Assembly (NCBI GenBank): GCA_035292525.1
Contig: DATDPZ010000338.1
Coordinates: 1-10,140 of the forward strand
DNA from: VBAS01 sp035292525
Lineage (GTDB): Bacteria > Bacteroidota > Bacteroidia > Chitinophagales > Chitinophagaceae
Length of the DNA: 10,140 nucleotides
Direction of reading: 5' to 3'
Part shown: piece after piece, positions 1 through 6,498 of the stretch
How the letters are laid out: each line of letters opens with the position of its first letter
Numbering within the stretch: the first letter of the stretch is position 1
Translations under genes and position numbers: made by a program
Notes under the pieces: generated by a model
Told to the model about the DNA's origin: nothing
Database searches by the model: none
Seen by the model: the letters and a program-made list of their open reading frames with translations, nothing else

Positions 1-2
1 AA

Positions 3-1214
3 ATGCAAGCAACAGCAGAATCCGTTCAACTTTCCTCTTTATTAGATCGTTTTGCCGAACCAGAAACATTAAAGATGGCCAGGCTGGGCCGTGAACTCAG
101 GGCCAAAGGAATAGACATCATCGATCTTAGTTTGGGTGAACCTGATTTTGATACACCCGGTCATATTAAGGAGGCGGCTAAAAAAGCAATTGATGAAAAC
201 TGGAGTCACTATCCGCCGGTAGCAGGTTTTCCTGATCTGCGGGAAGCCATTTGCCGGAAATTTAAAAGAGACAATGACCTGGATTATAAACCGGAGAACA
301 TTGTTGTTTCTACAGGTGCCAAACAAAGTTTGGCCAATGCCATACTTGCCCTGGTAGATGAAGGAAATGAAGTAATCATTCCCACTCCTTTCTGGGTTAG
401 TTATTCTGAACTTGTAAAAATTGCAGGCGGTATTCCGGTGCTTGTAAGAACAGCGATGGAAAATAAGTTTAAGATTACTCCTCAGCAACTGGAAGTTTCC
501 ATCACGGAAAAATCAAAAGTATTTTTATTTTCTTCGCCTTGTAATCCAAGCGGTACTGTTTATACTAAAGAAGAATTAAAGGGCCTATCCGTTATTTTTG
601 AAAAACATCCGGAAATTTTTATCATATCTGATGAAATTTATGAATATATAAATTTTAAAGGGGCCCACGAAAGCATAGCGCAGTTTGAAAATATTAAAGA
701 CCGGGTGATTATTGTAAATGGACTGAGTAAGGGATTTGCCATGACGGGTTATCGCCTGGGTTATATAGCTGCTGAAGCCACCGTAGCTAAAGCCTGTGAA
801 AAATTACAGGGACAATTTACCAGTGGAGCCAATGCCGTTACACAAAGAGCAGCTATTACAGCATTGACCACCGATCTGCAGCCCACCATAGAAATGACAA
901 AAGAGTTTTCAAGAAGAAGAGAGAGAATTCTTCAATTATTAAAAGAAATTCCCGGTACTCATGCTGCAGAACCGGATGGCGCCTTTTATATTTTCCCGGT
1001 AATTAAATTTTTTTTCGGAAAATCTGATGGAGAAGAGACAATCAATAATGCTGATGATCTTTGTATGTATTTGCTGAATAAAGCGAATGTTTCTACCGTT
1101 ACCGGCCGTGCTTTTGGGGAACCGGATTGTATTCGCATATCCTTTGCCAACAGTATGGAAAAAATTGAAGTGGCGATGGAAAGAATTAAAATAGCTTTGG
1201 GAAATCTGAAGTAA
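3..1214 (+). CDS. PLP-dependent class I aminotransferase, aspartate aminotransferase type
   Basis: Predicted cytosolic fold-type I aminotransferase of 403 aa that moves an amino group between an amino acid (probably aspartate or a relative) and a 2-oxo acid using pyridoxal phosphate. Visible landmarks are the N-terminal SLGEPDFDTP (43-52), the cofactor-stacking region TGAKQSL (104-110) followed by PTPFWVSY (127-134), SPCNPSG with Asn181, SDEIYEY with Asp210 and Tyr213, the Schiff-base lysine Lys243 in LSKGFAMTGYRLGY, and the carboxylate-binding Arg378 in CIRISFA. All key residues are present and the length is normal for the family. The ATG lies 2 bases from the window edge, so the true start and promoter cannot be checked, although the N-terminus already looks complete. 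The gene converges on the small cytochrome gene with a 24-bp gap. Exact substrate is inferred; other class I transaminases (for example aromatic or broad-specificity ones) cannot be excluded. Confidence 0.93.
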   Translation: MQATAESVQLSSLLDRFAEPETLKMARLGRELRAKGIDIIDLSLGEPDFDTPGHIKEAAKKAIDENWSHYPPVAGFPDLREAICRKFKRDNDLDYKPENIVVSTGAKQSLANAILALVDEGNEVIIPTPFWVSYSELVKIAGGIPVLVRTAMENKFKITPQQLEVSITEKSKVFLFSSPCNPSGTVYTKEELKGLSVIFEKHPEIFIISDEIYEYINFKGAHESIAQFENIKDRVIIVNGLSKGFAMTGYRLGYIAAEATVAKACEKLQGQFTSGANAVTQRAAITALTTDLQPTIEMTKEFSRRRERILQLLKEIPGTHAAEPDGAFYIFPVIKFFFGKSDGEETINNADDLCMYLLNKANVSTVTGRAFGEPDCIRISFANSMEKIEVAMERIKIALGNLK

Positions 1215-1238
1215 TATTCAATAATCATCAACAAATTC

Positions 1239-1580
1239 TTAATGTGGCTTATCGGTGGATGAGCCATTTTTATATTGCTGAATAAAATTTTTGATAAGAA
1301 TGTTCTCTTCGTTTTTAATTCGTTTCAATATTCCGGCTTCATGATTGATGATCGTTGTATCCTTATCAAAAGGCATTCTTTCATACATTTTACCTCCGGT
1401 AAAATGACAGGGAGAACAATTCTTTACAAGTATTGGCTGAATCTGTGTCACGAAATCAATTTTTTCTGCAATGGCCATGTGAGAAGCAGTAGTTGTAGCA
1501 GGGGATATTTTTTTATGATGGCAGATTTGCCAGTTCAGTAACGGAAAAAGATAATATAGAAGTTGTGCTCTCATTTCCAT
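1239..1580 (-). CDS. Small c-type cytochrome-like protein with one heme motif
   Basis: Short protein of 113 aa with a single covalent heme-binding motif, CSPCH (Cys55, Cys58, His59), in the context IQPILVKNCSPCHFTGGKMYERMPFD. Met65 or Met69 could be the second iron ligand. This resembles the small stand-alone heme-binding proteins seen in Bacteroidota, probably acting as periplasmic or envelope electron carriers; that role is inferred. The N-terminus has a short hydrophobic stretch (about 7-18) that makes only a weak export signal, whereas cytochrome c maturation requires export. An in-frame TAA directly abuts the ATG at 1580, so the start can only be here or at the second ATG (Met3, 1574). 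The opposite strand also holds an open frame (1275-1541), but that one has no recognisable motif. No oxidase or other respiratory gene lies nearby. Moderately sure that it is a real gene, less sure of its function. Confidence 0.75.
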   Translation of the reverse strand: MEMRAQLLYYLFPLLNWQICHHKKISPATTTASHMAIAEKIDFVTQIQPILVKNCSPCHFTGGKMYERMPFDKDTTIINHEAGILKRIKNEENILIKNFIQQYKNGSSTDKPH

Positions 1581-1681
1581 TTATTAATTACTGGTTTAAA
1601 GTTACAATAACTGTTTATACTTCGTCTTACGGGTTAAACAATTTATATGTACTAAATTAGATTGATCAAAACCAGATTAAC
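1581..1681. promoter_or_regulatory. Divergent promoter region (cytochrome / cyclase-family gene)
   Basis: This 101-bp AT-rich gap separates the leftward cytochrome gene from the rightward cyclase-family gene and should hold both promoters. The best -7 candidates are near matches to the Bacteroidota TAnnTTTG box: TAACTTTA on the minus strand (1604-1597) and TAAATTAG on the plus strand (1653-1660). Neither has a convincing TTG-type -33 element at the expected distance, so the exact positions are weak. Confidence 0.3.
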
Positions 1682-2488
1682 ATGAAAAAAGTACTTTATT
1701 CAGTATTCATTTTATTTGTTGCTTGCAGCAGTAGAAAAGAAAAAGAATTTTCATTTTCAGAGCTAACCTCTTCAGGGAAATGGATAGATCTTAGTTATGA
1801 CTTTTCTGACAAAACTATCTATTGGCCTACGGCCGGAGGCTTCAGGCTCGATACCGCATTTAATGGCGTAACGCCTGCCGGCTTTTATTATTCTTCTTAT
1901 AATTTTTGCGCTTCAGAGCATGGTGGCACCCACCTGGATGCACCGGTTCATTTTGCCGAAGGCAAATGGAGTGTGGATCAGATTCCGCTGGAAAACCTGG
2001 TTGGAAATGCTGTTGTAATTGATGTTACTGAAAAAGCTTTAAAAGATCCGGATTATTTAATTATTCCAAATGACATTGAAGACTGGGAAAAGAAGAACGG
2101 TAAGATTCCTGATGGTTCCATTCTTTTTTTCCGAACGGGATTCGGTTCTTTTTATCCGGATACAAAAAAATATTTAGGAACGGATGAAAGAGGAGCTGAT
2201 GCTGTTGCTAAACTTCACTTTCCTGCGATTCATCCGGATGCAGCTGAGTGGCTGGTGAAAAACAGAAAAATAAAGGCGGTGGGAATAGATGTTGCCAGTG
2301 TTGATTATGGTCAGTCAGCCGATTTTAAAACCCATCAGATCCTGTATACTCAAAATATTTCAGGTTTTGAAAATGTAGCTAATCTTGATAAGCTTCCTGC
2401 AAAAGGAGCATTTGTTATTGCATTACCGGTAAAGATAAAAGGAGGGAGCGGCGGGCCTTTAAGAATTATTGCCCGTGTACCTGCTTAA
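1682..2488 (+). CDS. Cyclase-family (kynurenine formamidase-like) putative lipoprotein
   Basis: Protein of 268 aa with the metal-binding signature of the cyclase/KynB-like fold, HGGTHLDAPVHF (His80, His84, Asp86, His90), followed by the conserved GIDVASVDYG (201-210) and His218 in THQ. Family members are metal-dependent hydrolases acting on amides or esters, such as N-formylkynurenine, or of unknown specificity. The N-terminus MKKVLYSVFILFVAC is a lipoprotein signal with the lipobox Cys at residue 15, so the mature enzyme is predicted to be membrane-anchored outside the cytoplasm. That differs from cytosolic KynB, and no tryptophan-catabolism gene is nearby, so kynurenine is not assumed as substrate. 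It is transcribed away from the cytochrome gene and converges on the CPBP gene with a 30-bp gap in which no terminator is visible. Family assignment is secure; the reaction is not known. Confidence 0.9.
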   Translation: MKKVLYSVFILFVACSSRKEKEFSFSELTSSGKWIDLSYDFSDKTIYWPTAGGFRLDTAFNGVTPAGFYYSSYNFCASEHGGTHLDAPVHFAEGKWSVDQIPLENLVGNAVVIDVTEKALKDPDYLIIPNDIEDWEKKNGKIPDGSILFFRTGFGSFYPDTKKYLGTDERGADAVAKLHFPAIHPDAAEWLVKNRKIKAVGIDVASVDYGQSADFKTHQILYTQNISGFENVANLDKLPAKGAFVIALPVKIKGGSGGPLRIIARVPA

Positions 2489-2518
2489 TATTAAAAAAAT
2501 AACCGCAAGTATAATTTG

Positions 2519-3244
2519 CTAACCAGGTATTTCTTTTTCTTCCCTCATATATTTAAAAGTGAGAACCCCGGCAGCAGCATCTACAACGAAATGCAATATA
2601 ATAACCAGCCACAACGATTCTGAACGGATAAAAATATATCCGAAAAGGAGTGAAAGTATAAAAATTTTAAATACTGCTTTTATCCCCTGGTAATAATGTG
2701 CAATACTGAAAACAATTGCCGGAATGATCACGGCCCATAAATACGGATCCTTAAATCCGGAAAACAAATAAATACAATACGTAACAAGAAACCCCCGAAA
2801 AATTATTTCTTCAAACACCGCAGCACTGAAACACATCAAAAAATAAAGGGGAAGCTCCTGCCGCTTCGTTGGCATAAAAGGAGTTTTTGAATCAATGGCG
2901 CTGAAATTTTTTTCAAAATTTTCTTTAGAAACTATTGCTGTCACTGTATCCGTGATGTAAAGTGTCATAAAAATTGCAATCAGCCACCACCAGTCACTTA
3001 TATTACTGACCTGCTTAAAACCAAGAGCAGCCAATGGTCGTCTGAATATAACCCAAGCAAGAAAAACTACAATCGCCATCACCAAAAGAGAGAGGCTGTT
3101 GTTTATATAAATCTGTTTTTTCTGATGACTTTCAAAATGCTTTCCGGAGAGTTCTTTGGGTCTTTTGTACGCAGCATATAAAGGAATGGCAATGCCATAA
3201 AGAAAGGCAATGATATGATCTGCCCAGAGCGGAAACTTATCCAT
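2519..3244 (-). CDS. CPBP-family intramembrane glutamic protease-like protein
   Basis: Multi-pass membrane protein of 241 aa with about seven or eight hydrophobic segments (roughly 10-25, 50-67, 85-104, 131-145, 152-163, 168-183, 190-206, 210-228). It carries the CPBP/Abi (Rce1-like) motifs in order: EEIIFR (Glu145, Glu146, Arg150), a central His183 in AHYYQG, and a third motif HFVVD (His218, Asp222). In Rce1-type enzymes the glutamates and histidines form the catalytic site in the membrane. Bacterial members act in peptide or bacteriocin processing and immunity, or have unknown roles; no such partner is visible here. Its ATG overlaps the end of coaE by 8 bp, so it is very probably co-transcribed and translationally coupled to coaE. 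Substrate unknown. Confidence 0.88.
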   Translation of the reverse strand: MDKFPLWADHIIAFLYGIAIPLYAAYKRPKELSGKHFESHQKKQIYINNSLSLLVMAIVVFLAWVIFRRPLAALGFKQVSNISDWWWLIAIFMTLYITDTVTAIVSKENFEKNFSAIDSKTPFMPTKRQELPLYFLMCFSAAVFEEIIFRGFLVTYCIYLFSGFKDPYLWAVIIPAIVFSIAHYYQGIKAVFKIFILSLLFGYIFIRSESLWLVIILHFVVDAAAGVLTFKYMREEKEIPG

Positions 3245-3839
3245 TCTGTTGCTGATTTGATAAAGTCAGTAATTTTTCATGGAGTTCCAGTACCTGGGGA
3301 ATCAATAATTGCTGTTCATCATTGCTGATAACAAAATCACATAGCTTCATTTTTTTTTCTTCATTCATTTGCCTGTTTAATCTATGTTGAATCTCTGATT
3401 CACTAAGCTGATCTCTTTCCAGTATTCGTTTTATCCTGATGGTGATGGGGGTAAAAACACCAATCACCCGGTCCATTTTTTTGTTGATGCCTGCTTCAAA
3501 AATCAGTGCGGCTTCATGAATGGCATACGGGGTAGTTTGCTGATTAAACCAGTCTTCTCCGTCTTTCATGGTGGCAGGATGAACCAGTGAGTTTAACAAA
3601 TCCAGTTTAGACTGATCATTAAAAACTATAGAGGAAATATAGGTACTGTTTAGTTTTCCGGCTTTATAGGCTTCTTCACCAAAGTTTTGAAGGATTTCAT
3701 TTTTCAAAACTGTATTTGTATTCATCAGCCGCTTCGCTTCCATGTCAGCATAATAAACAGGAATGCCCAGTACTTCAAAAATCTGTGCCACAGTAGTTTT
3801 GCCGCTGCCGATGCCGCCGGTAAGTCCGATTCGAAGCAT
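3237..3839 (-). CDS. coaE: Dephospho-CoA kinase
   Basis: Cytosolic P-loop kinase of 200 aa that catalyses the last step of coenzyme A synthesis, phosphorylating the 3'-hydroxyl of the ribose of dephospho-CoA with ATP. The Walker A loop is complete (GGIGSGKT, 8-15, with Lys14). Further family landmarks are YYADMEAKRL with Asp32, VHP (86-88), ALIFEAG (111-117, the usual LLFE segment), the lid region RDQLSESEIQHRLNRQM (142-158) and DFVISND (168-174). Length is normal for the family. The gene sits 114 bp after yajC, separated by a large palindrome that may terminate the upstream transcript. It overlaps the start of the CPBP gene by 8 bp. A weak -7 candidate lies just downstream of the palindrome, so a private promoter is possible but unproven. 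Confidence 0.97.
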   Translation of the reverse strand: MLRIGLTGGIGSGKTTVAQIFEVLGIPVYYADMEAKRLMNTNTVLKNEILQNFGEEAYKAGKLNSTYISSIVFNDQSKLDLLNSLVHPATMKDGEDWFNQQTTPYAIHEAALIFEAGINKKMDRVIGVFTPITIRIKRILERDQLSESEIQHRLNRQMNEEKKMKLCDFVISNDEQQLLIPQVLELHEKLLTLSNQQQNG

Positions 3840-3868
3840 ATGTAATCAGATTTAATAAGCAATTATTT

Positions 3869-3938
3869 AAAAAAGTAATTGGGAATTAGTTAATCGGAAT
3901 TGGGTAAGCCCCTAATCCCTGATTCCTAATTCCCAATT
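3869..3938 (-). terminator. Probable intrinsic terminator after yajC
   Basis: Read leftwards after yajC, a long stem-loop (3938-3877) is followed after two bases by six Ts (complement of 3874-3869). The outer stem is a perfect 13 bp (3877-3889 with 3926-3938); the inner stem continues with a few mismatches and closes on a 6-nt loop. The stem is AT-rich, so efficiency is uncertain. If it works, coaE and the CPBP gene need their own promoter or rely on read-through. Confidence 0.5.
3877..3938. repeat. 62-bp palindrome made of 7-bp units
   Basis: The left arm is four 7-bp units, AATTGGG AATTAGT TAATCGG AATTGGG (3877-3904). The right arm is four inverted units, CCTAATC CCTGATT CCTAATT CCCAATT (3911-3938). 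A 6-bp centre (3905-3910) separates them. The units are variants of AATTRGG, so the element is both a tandem repeat in each arm and a palindrome overall. It lies in the 114-bp gap between yajC and coaE and codes for nothing. Confidence 0.85.
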
Positions 3939-3953
3939 TCTGCCAATTGAAAT

Positions 3954-4289
3954 CTATTTTTTCTCTGTCGCTGTCGGTTTATTCAGGTTGGCCGTCCATT
4001 CCATACTGATTGCACTTTTTTCAATTTTAATATAACTACCAGGGTTCACTTCCAGGTTAACAGTGCCGTCTTCATTTACTTTATTAATAGTACCATGAAT
4101 ACCGGCAATGGTTACAATTTTTGCACCTTTCTGCAACTCTTCAATAAATTTTTTCTGTTGTTTTTGTTTTTTGGCTTGCGGACGGATAAAGAATAGCCAG
4201 AATACAAGGATGATCATCCCCATAAAAATTATTGATGTCATTCCCCCAAAAGGACCTGATGGTTGTGCTTGTAATAAAAAAATATTCAT
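3954..4289 (-). CDS. yajC: Sec translocase accessory subunit YajC
   Basis: Small inner-membrane protein of 111 aa. It has a short N-terminal segment, one transmembrane helix (about 17-35), then the hallmark FFIRPQAKKQKQQKKF (33-48) and a cytoplasmic domain containing GAKIVTIAGIHGTINKV (55-71). YajC associates with SecDF-YidC and the SecYEG channel. The length is normal. It follows the DUF1573 lipoprotein gene by 25 bp and is almost certainly in one transcript with it. A hairpin plus T tract lies downstream. No secD or secF is in the window. Confidence 0.96.
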   Translation of the reverse strand: MNIFLLQAQPSGPFGGMTSIIFMGMIILVFWLFFIRPQAKKQKQQKKFIEELQKGAKIVTIAGIHGTINKVNEDGTVNLEVNPGSYIKIEKSAISMEWTANLNKPTATEKK

Positions 4290-4314
4290 TATTAGTTGTT
4301 TAAGTATATAATTA

Positions 4315-4806
4315 TTATCCTTTTTTCTTAACGTCTACTGTAAATACCAGTACATTGGTAACCGGGTCCGTATTGGCATTTACATAAACTTCTTTGGTAT
4401 TTAATGTGCCGCCACGACCCTGACTGTCAAAAGATGCTTTAATAACACCTTCCTGACCCGGGGCATAGGGTTCTTTTGGCGTTTCAGGAATTGTGCATCC
4501 ACATTGAGCCCACACTTTTGAAATCAGCAATGGTTTTGTGCCGGTATTTTTAAACCGAAATGACACTTCCAGTTTTTGTCCTTCTGTTATTTTTCCCATA
4601 TCCTTTTCCTTTGTATCCAGCCATTCAATGCTGGTGAGATTGGCCGGATCAGTATCCGGATTTTCATTGTTGCTTGTAATTGTAGCTGAATTATTCTGAG
4701 CTTCTGCAGAAGCTGTACCGGCAGTACCTTCATTTGCCCTTTTGTCTGCCTGTTCGCAACCGCTGATCAGTGCCAGGACGAAAAGTCCAAATAATATTTT
4801 TTTCAT
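4315..4806 (-). CDS. DUF1573-domain lipoprotein
   Basis: Predicted envelope lipoprotein of 163 aa. The signal MKKILFGLFVLALISGC ends in a lipobox with Cys17. Residues 18-55 are a low-complexity linker rich in Ala, Asn, Thr and Ser. The DUF1573 domain follows: FRFKNTGTKPLLI (83-95), the characteristic AQCGCTIP (100-107, Cys102 and Cys104), and a beta-rich C-terminal half typical of Ig-like folds of the ASPM/MSP type. The biochemical role of DUF1573 is not known to me; its placement between nusB and yajC is a familiar Bacteroidota arrangement. A promoter with a perfect TAnnTTTG box lies just upstream, and yajC starts 25 bp downstream. Confidence 0.93.
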   Translation of the reverse strand: MKKILFGLFVLALISGCEQADKRANEGTAGTASAEAQNNSATITSNNENPDTDPANLTSIEWLDTKEKDMGKITEGQKLEVSFRFKNTGTKPLLISKVWAQCGCTIPETPKEPYAPGQEGVIKASFDSQGRGGTLNTKEVYVNANTDPVTNVLVFTVDVKKKG

Positions 4807-4825
4807 ATATAAAAATTAATGAGTG

Positions 4826-4859
4826 CAAATGTAAGAGAAAGCGGTGAGTACTGAGCAAA
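4826..4859 (-). promoter_or_regulatory. Bacteroidota-type promoter for DUF1573-yajC
   Basis: On the minus strand TACATTTG (4833-4826) is a full match to the -7 consensus TAnnTTTG. TTTG (4859-4856) lies 22 bp upstream as the -33 element, slightly longer than the usual 19-21 bp. The ATG of the DUF1573 gene follows about 20 bp downstream. This suggests that DUF1573-yajC can be transcribed independently of nusB. Confidence 0.65.
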
Positions 4860-4918
4860 CACAAGGAGGAACAATTTGCATCAACGATCATAATTATAAT
4901 AAACCGGGGTTTTAGTGC

Positions 4919-5860
4919 TTATATTTTTTTATAAACAACTTTCTGCATCAGCCCTTGCTGAACCAGCTCTTTATGAATATTGTCCAGGATCCCGTTAACA
5001 AATTGTCCGCTTTGCTGTGTGCTGTAATCCTTGGCAAGGTCGATATATTCATTAATTGTGACTTTGGGAGGGATGGTTTCAAAATAAAGAAATTCTGCTA
5101 CTCCCATTTTCATAAGAATCATATCCACCAGGGCTATTCTTTCCGGATCCCAGTTTTTCAGCTTGGGAACTATTAAAGATTGCAGGTGTTCATTTTTTTC
5201 TTCTACAGCTTGTAATAACTGCAGGGCAAACTCTTTTTTATCCGGACTGATGATCTCATTAAAATTTATACTGGAAGGTTTATGCAGGTAATTCACCAGG
5301 AACATTACCAGCATTTCGCCATCATCGTCCCAATTAGGAAAAAGTTCTTCCAGGTGCGAAGTGACGTTTTCATTGGCCAGCATCATTTTATCCAGGATAA
5401 ATTCCATAATTTCTTTCTCGTCTTTATTTTCTCTTTCCGTTTTGTTGATGTAGGATTTATATTCCGGTGTTTCTGCCAGCGACAGGTAAACTCTTTTTAC
5501 CAGTTCATTATCGCATTTCAGCTGTGGTTTGGTTTTAAGCAAGGCTTCTTTTAATGAGACGTCTTCCAATATTCTCCACAATGTTTTATTGCCTGAAATT
5601 TTTGTATTGATATGCAGATCCTCATAAGTAGTGATATGCTTGCCTGCCCGCCTGTGGGCATAGGTTTCTGCATAGCGGCAAACTTCTGTTAAAAAATAAG
5701 TGAGGTAAACTAAAAGGTCAAGTGTTTGGGAAAAATGGGTTTGTAAAATTTTTTTGTATTCATCGGGCTTCATCCGGTAACTGTCAGACTCATTTTCAGA
5801 TGAAACTACAGTGTACAGGGTCTGCATCACTTTCACCCGGATATTTCTTCTGCTAATCAT
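4919..5860 (-). CDS. nusB: Transcription antitermination protein NusB, long Bacteroidota form
   Basis: Protein of 313 aa whose ends match NusB. The N-terminal helix is ISRRNIRVKVMQTLY (2-16). The C-terminal NusB core (about 235-300) has WDPERIALVDMILMKMGVAEF, IPPKVTINEYIDLAKDYST, and the end motif SGQFVNGILDNI. NusB binds boxA RNA with NusE (ribosomal protein S10) and supports antitermination of rRNA operons. Classical NusB is about 140 aa. Here roughly 150-170 extra residues, charged and probably helical (about 20-200), separate the first helix from the core. Long NusB proteins of this size are usual in Bacteroidota, so this is not a fusion error. The gene is first in the leftward block and starts 22 bp after a TATCTTCG box. 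Confidence 0.93.
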   Translation of the reverse strand: MISRRNIRVKVMQTLYTVVSSENESDSYRMKPDEYKKILQTHFSQTLDLLVYLTYFLTEVCRYAETYAHRRAGKHITTYEDLHINTKISGNKTLWRILEDVSLKEALLKTKPQLKCDNELVKRVYLSLAETPEYKSYINKTERENKDEKEIMEFILDKMMLANENVTSHLEELFPNWDDDGEMLVMFLVNYLHKPSSINFNEIISPDKKEFALQLLQAVEEKNEHLQSLIVPKLKNWDPERIALVDMILMKMGVAEFLYFETIPPKVTINEYIDLAKDYSTQQSGQFVNGILDNIHKELVQQGLMQKVVYKKI

Positions 5861-5881
5861 TCGTAAGAACTTTTTGGGCTG

Positions 5882-5889
5882 CGAAGATA
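5882..5889 (-). promoter_or_regulatory. Candidate -7 box for nusB
   Basis: TATCTTCG on the minus strand matches TAnnTTTG except for one base and is followed by CAGCCC, 22 bp before the nusB ATG. No clear TTG is found at the -33 distance, so this is a moderate candidate. Confidence 0.4.
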
Positions 5890-6151
5890 AGTTATTGCAA
5901 CGGATGACATGAAGGTAAACACAGTTCCTTTTTCATTTATCAGAAAAGTTTTGCACAACTGAATAAAGTCATAGTGCAAAAAAAGCGATTATGAACGTAA
6001 CCAAAATTATATTCGAACATCGAAATCCAAAACGTGAAATTTTGACACAATAAACTGTATAATCTGTCTGCCAATAAATGGAAGAAGACAATGATTAAGT
6101 TAGAAAACTGAAAATATTTCCGTTTACACAGATGCGGCACAGTATTTACTA

Positions 6152-6159
6152 TACCTTTG
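6152..6159 (+). promoter_or_regulatory. -7 box of the groES-groEL promoter
   Basis: TACCTTTG is a perfect match to the Bacteroidota -7 consensus. It lies 56 bp before the groES ATG and 2 bp before a stem-loop, so transcription should start within or just before that stem-loop. No good -33 TTG is visible. The box lies inside a possible upstream extension of the groES frame, which argues for the start at 6216. Confidence 0.65.
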
Positions 6160-6161
6160 CC

Positions 6162-6181
6162 GTCCCCCGATATTTCGGGAC
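6162..6181 (+). other. Stem-loop at the probable 5' end of groE mRNA
   Basis: CCCGA (6166-6170) pairs with TCGGG (6175-6179) across a TATT loop. The pairing can be extended by GT/AC (6162-6163 with 6180-6181) across a two-base bulge. With a -7 box ending at 6159, the transcript would begin at or in this hairpin. It could protect the RNA 5' end or respond to temperature; both are inferences. Confidence 0.55.
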
Positions 6182-6215
6182 AACTTATTTCAAAAAATTA
6201 AAAATCAATACAATT

Positions 6216-6497
6216 ATGGCTAAAAAATTAAATGTTACCCCACTTCATGACCGGGTAATTGTAAAACCAGCTCCTGCAGAAGAAAAAACTGCTGGTGGGA
6301 TCATCATTCCGGATACAGCAAAAGAAAAACCACAGCGTGGTGTAGTAGTTGCTGCGGGGCCTGGAAAAAAAGATGAGCCTATGGCAGTAAAATCTGGCGA
6401 CCAGGTTCTCTATGGCAAATATGCAGGCACAGAAATACAAATTGGCGGAGATGATCTGCTGATCATGAGAGAAAGCGATATTCTGGCAATTGTATAA
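6216..6497 (+). CDS. groES: Co-chaperonin GroES (Hsp10)
   Basis: 93-aa co-chaperonin that forms the heptameric lid of the GroEL folding chamber in the cytosol. Landmarks are LTPLHDR-like NVTPLHDRVIV (6-16), the mobile loop EEKTAGGIIIPDTAKEKPQ (22-40) whose hydrophobic GGIII contacts GroEL, the conserved RGVVVAAGPG (41-50) leading into a short roof hairpin, and the C-terminal DDLLIMRESDILAIV. I chose ATG 6216 because MAKKLNVTPLHDR is the normal N-terminus. An upstream in-frame ATG at 6132 would add 28 unrelated residues and place the promoter inside the gene. Length is typical. groEL follows after 105 bp. Confidence 0.98.
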   Translation: MAKKLNVTPLHDRVIVKPAPAEEKTAGGIIIPDTAKEKPQRGVVVAAGPGKKDEPMAVKSGDQVLYGKYAGTEIQIGGDDLLIMRESDILAIV

Positions 6498-6498
6498 A

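Larger units (their letters stand above)
5861..6215. other. 355-bp non-coding divergent region nusB / groES
   Basis: Apart from promoter elements near both ends (the TATCTTCG box for nusB at the left and the TACCTTTG box and leader hairpin for groES at the right), I see no gene. The middle, 5900-6130, is AT-rich. A 66-codon minus-strand frame (5940-6140) has no recognisable domain and runs up against the groES promoter, so I treat it as chance. No CIRCE-type inverted repeat is visible. Confidence 0.7.

Noticed and set aside
1275..1541. 88-codon plus-strand open frame opposite the small cytochrome gene
   Set aside because: No motif or leader; the minus strand encodes a recognisable CSPCH heme protein over the same bases.
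4895..4918. Small inverted repeat AAACC/GGTTT after nusB as a nusB terminator
   Set aside because: Only 5 bp with a 2-bp loop and no T tract on the minus strand.
4919..5860. NusB fused to another domain because of its double length
   Set aside because: The extra central region has no separate recognisable domain, and long NusB proteins are normal in Bacteroidota.
6042..6063. TTGACA and TATAAT hexamers upstream of groES
   Set aside because: They are only 10 bp apart, far short of the 16-18 bp needed for a sigma-70 type promoter, and Bacteroidota use a different consensus.
5940..6140. 66-codon minus-strand open frame between nusB and groES
   Set aside because: No recognisable domain, composition rich in Phe/Leu/Cys as expected from AT-rich non-coding DNA, and its 5' end runs up to the groES promoter.
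6132..6215. N-terminal extension of groES from the upstream ATG at 6132
   Set aside because: The 28 extra residues match nothing in GroES, and the -7 box and leader hairpin lie inside this stretch.
5861..6215. CIRCE or other heat-shock operator before groES
   Set aside because: I looked for the TTAGCACTC/GAGTGCTAA inverted repeat and found none.
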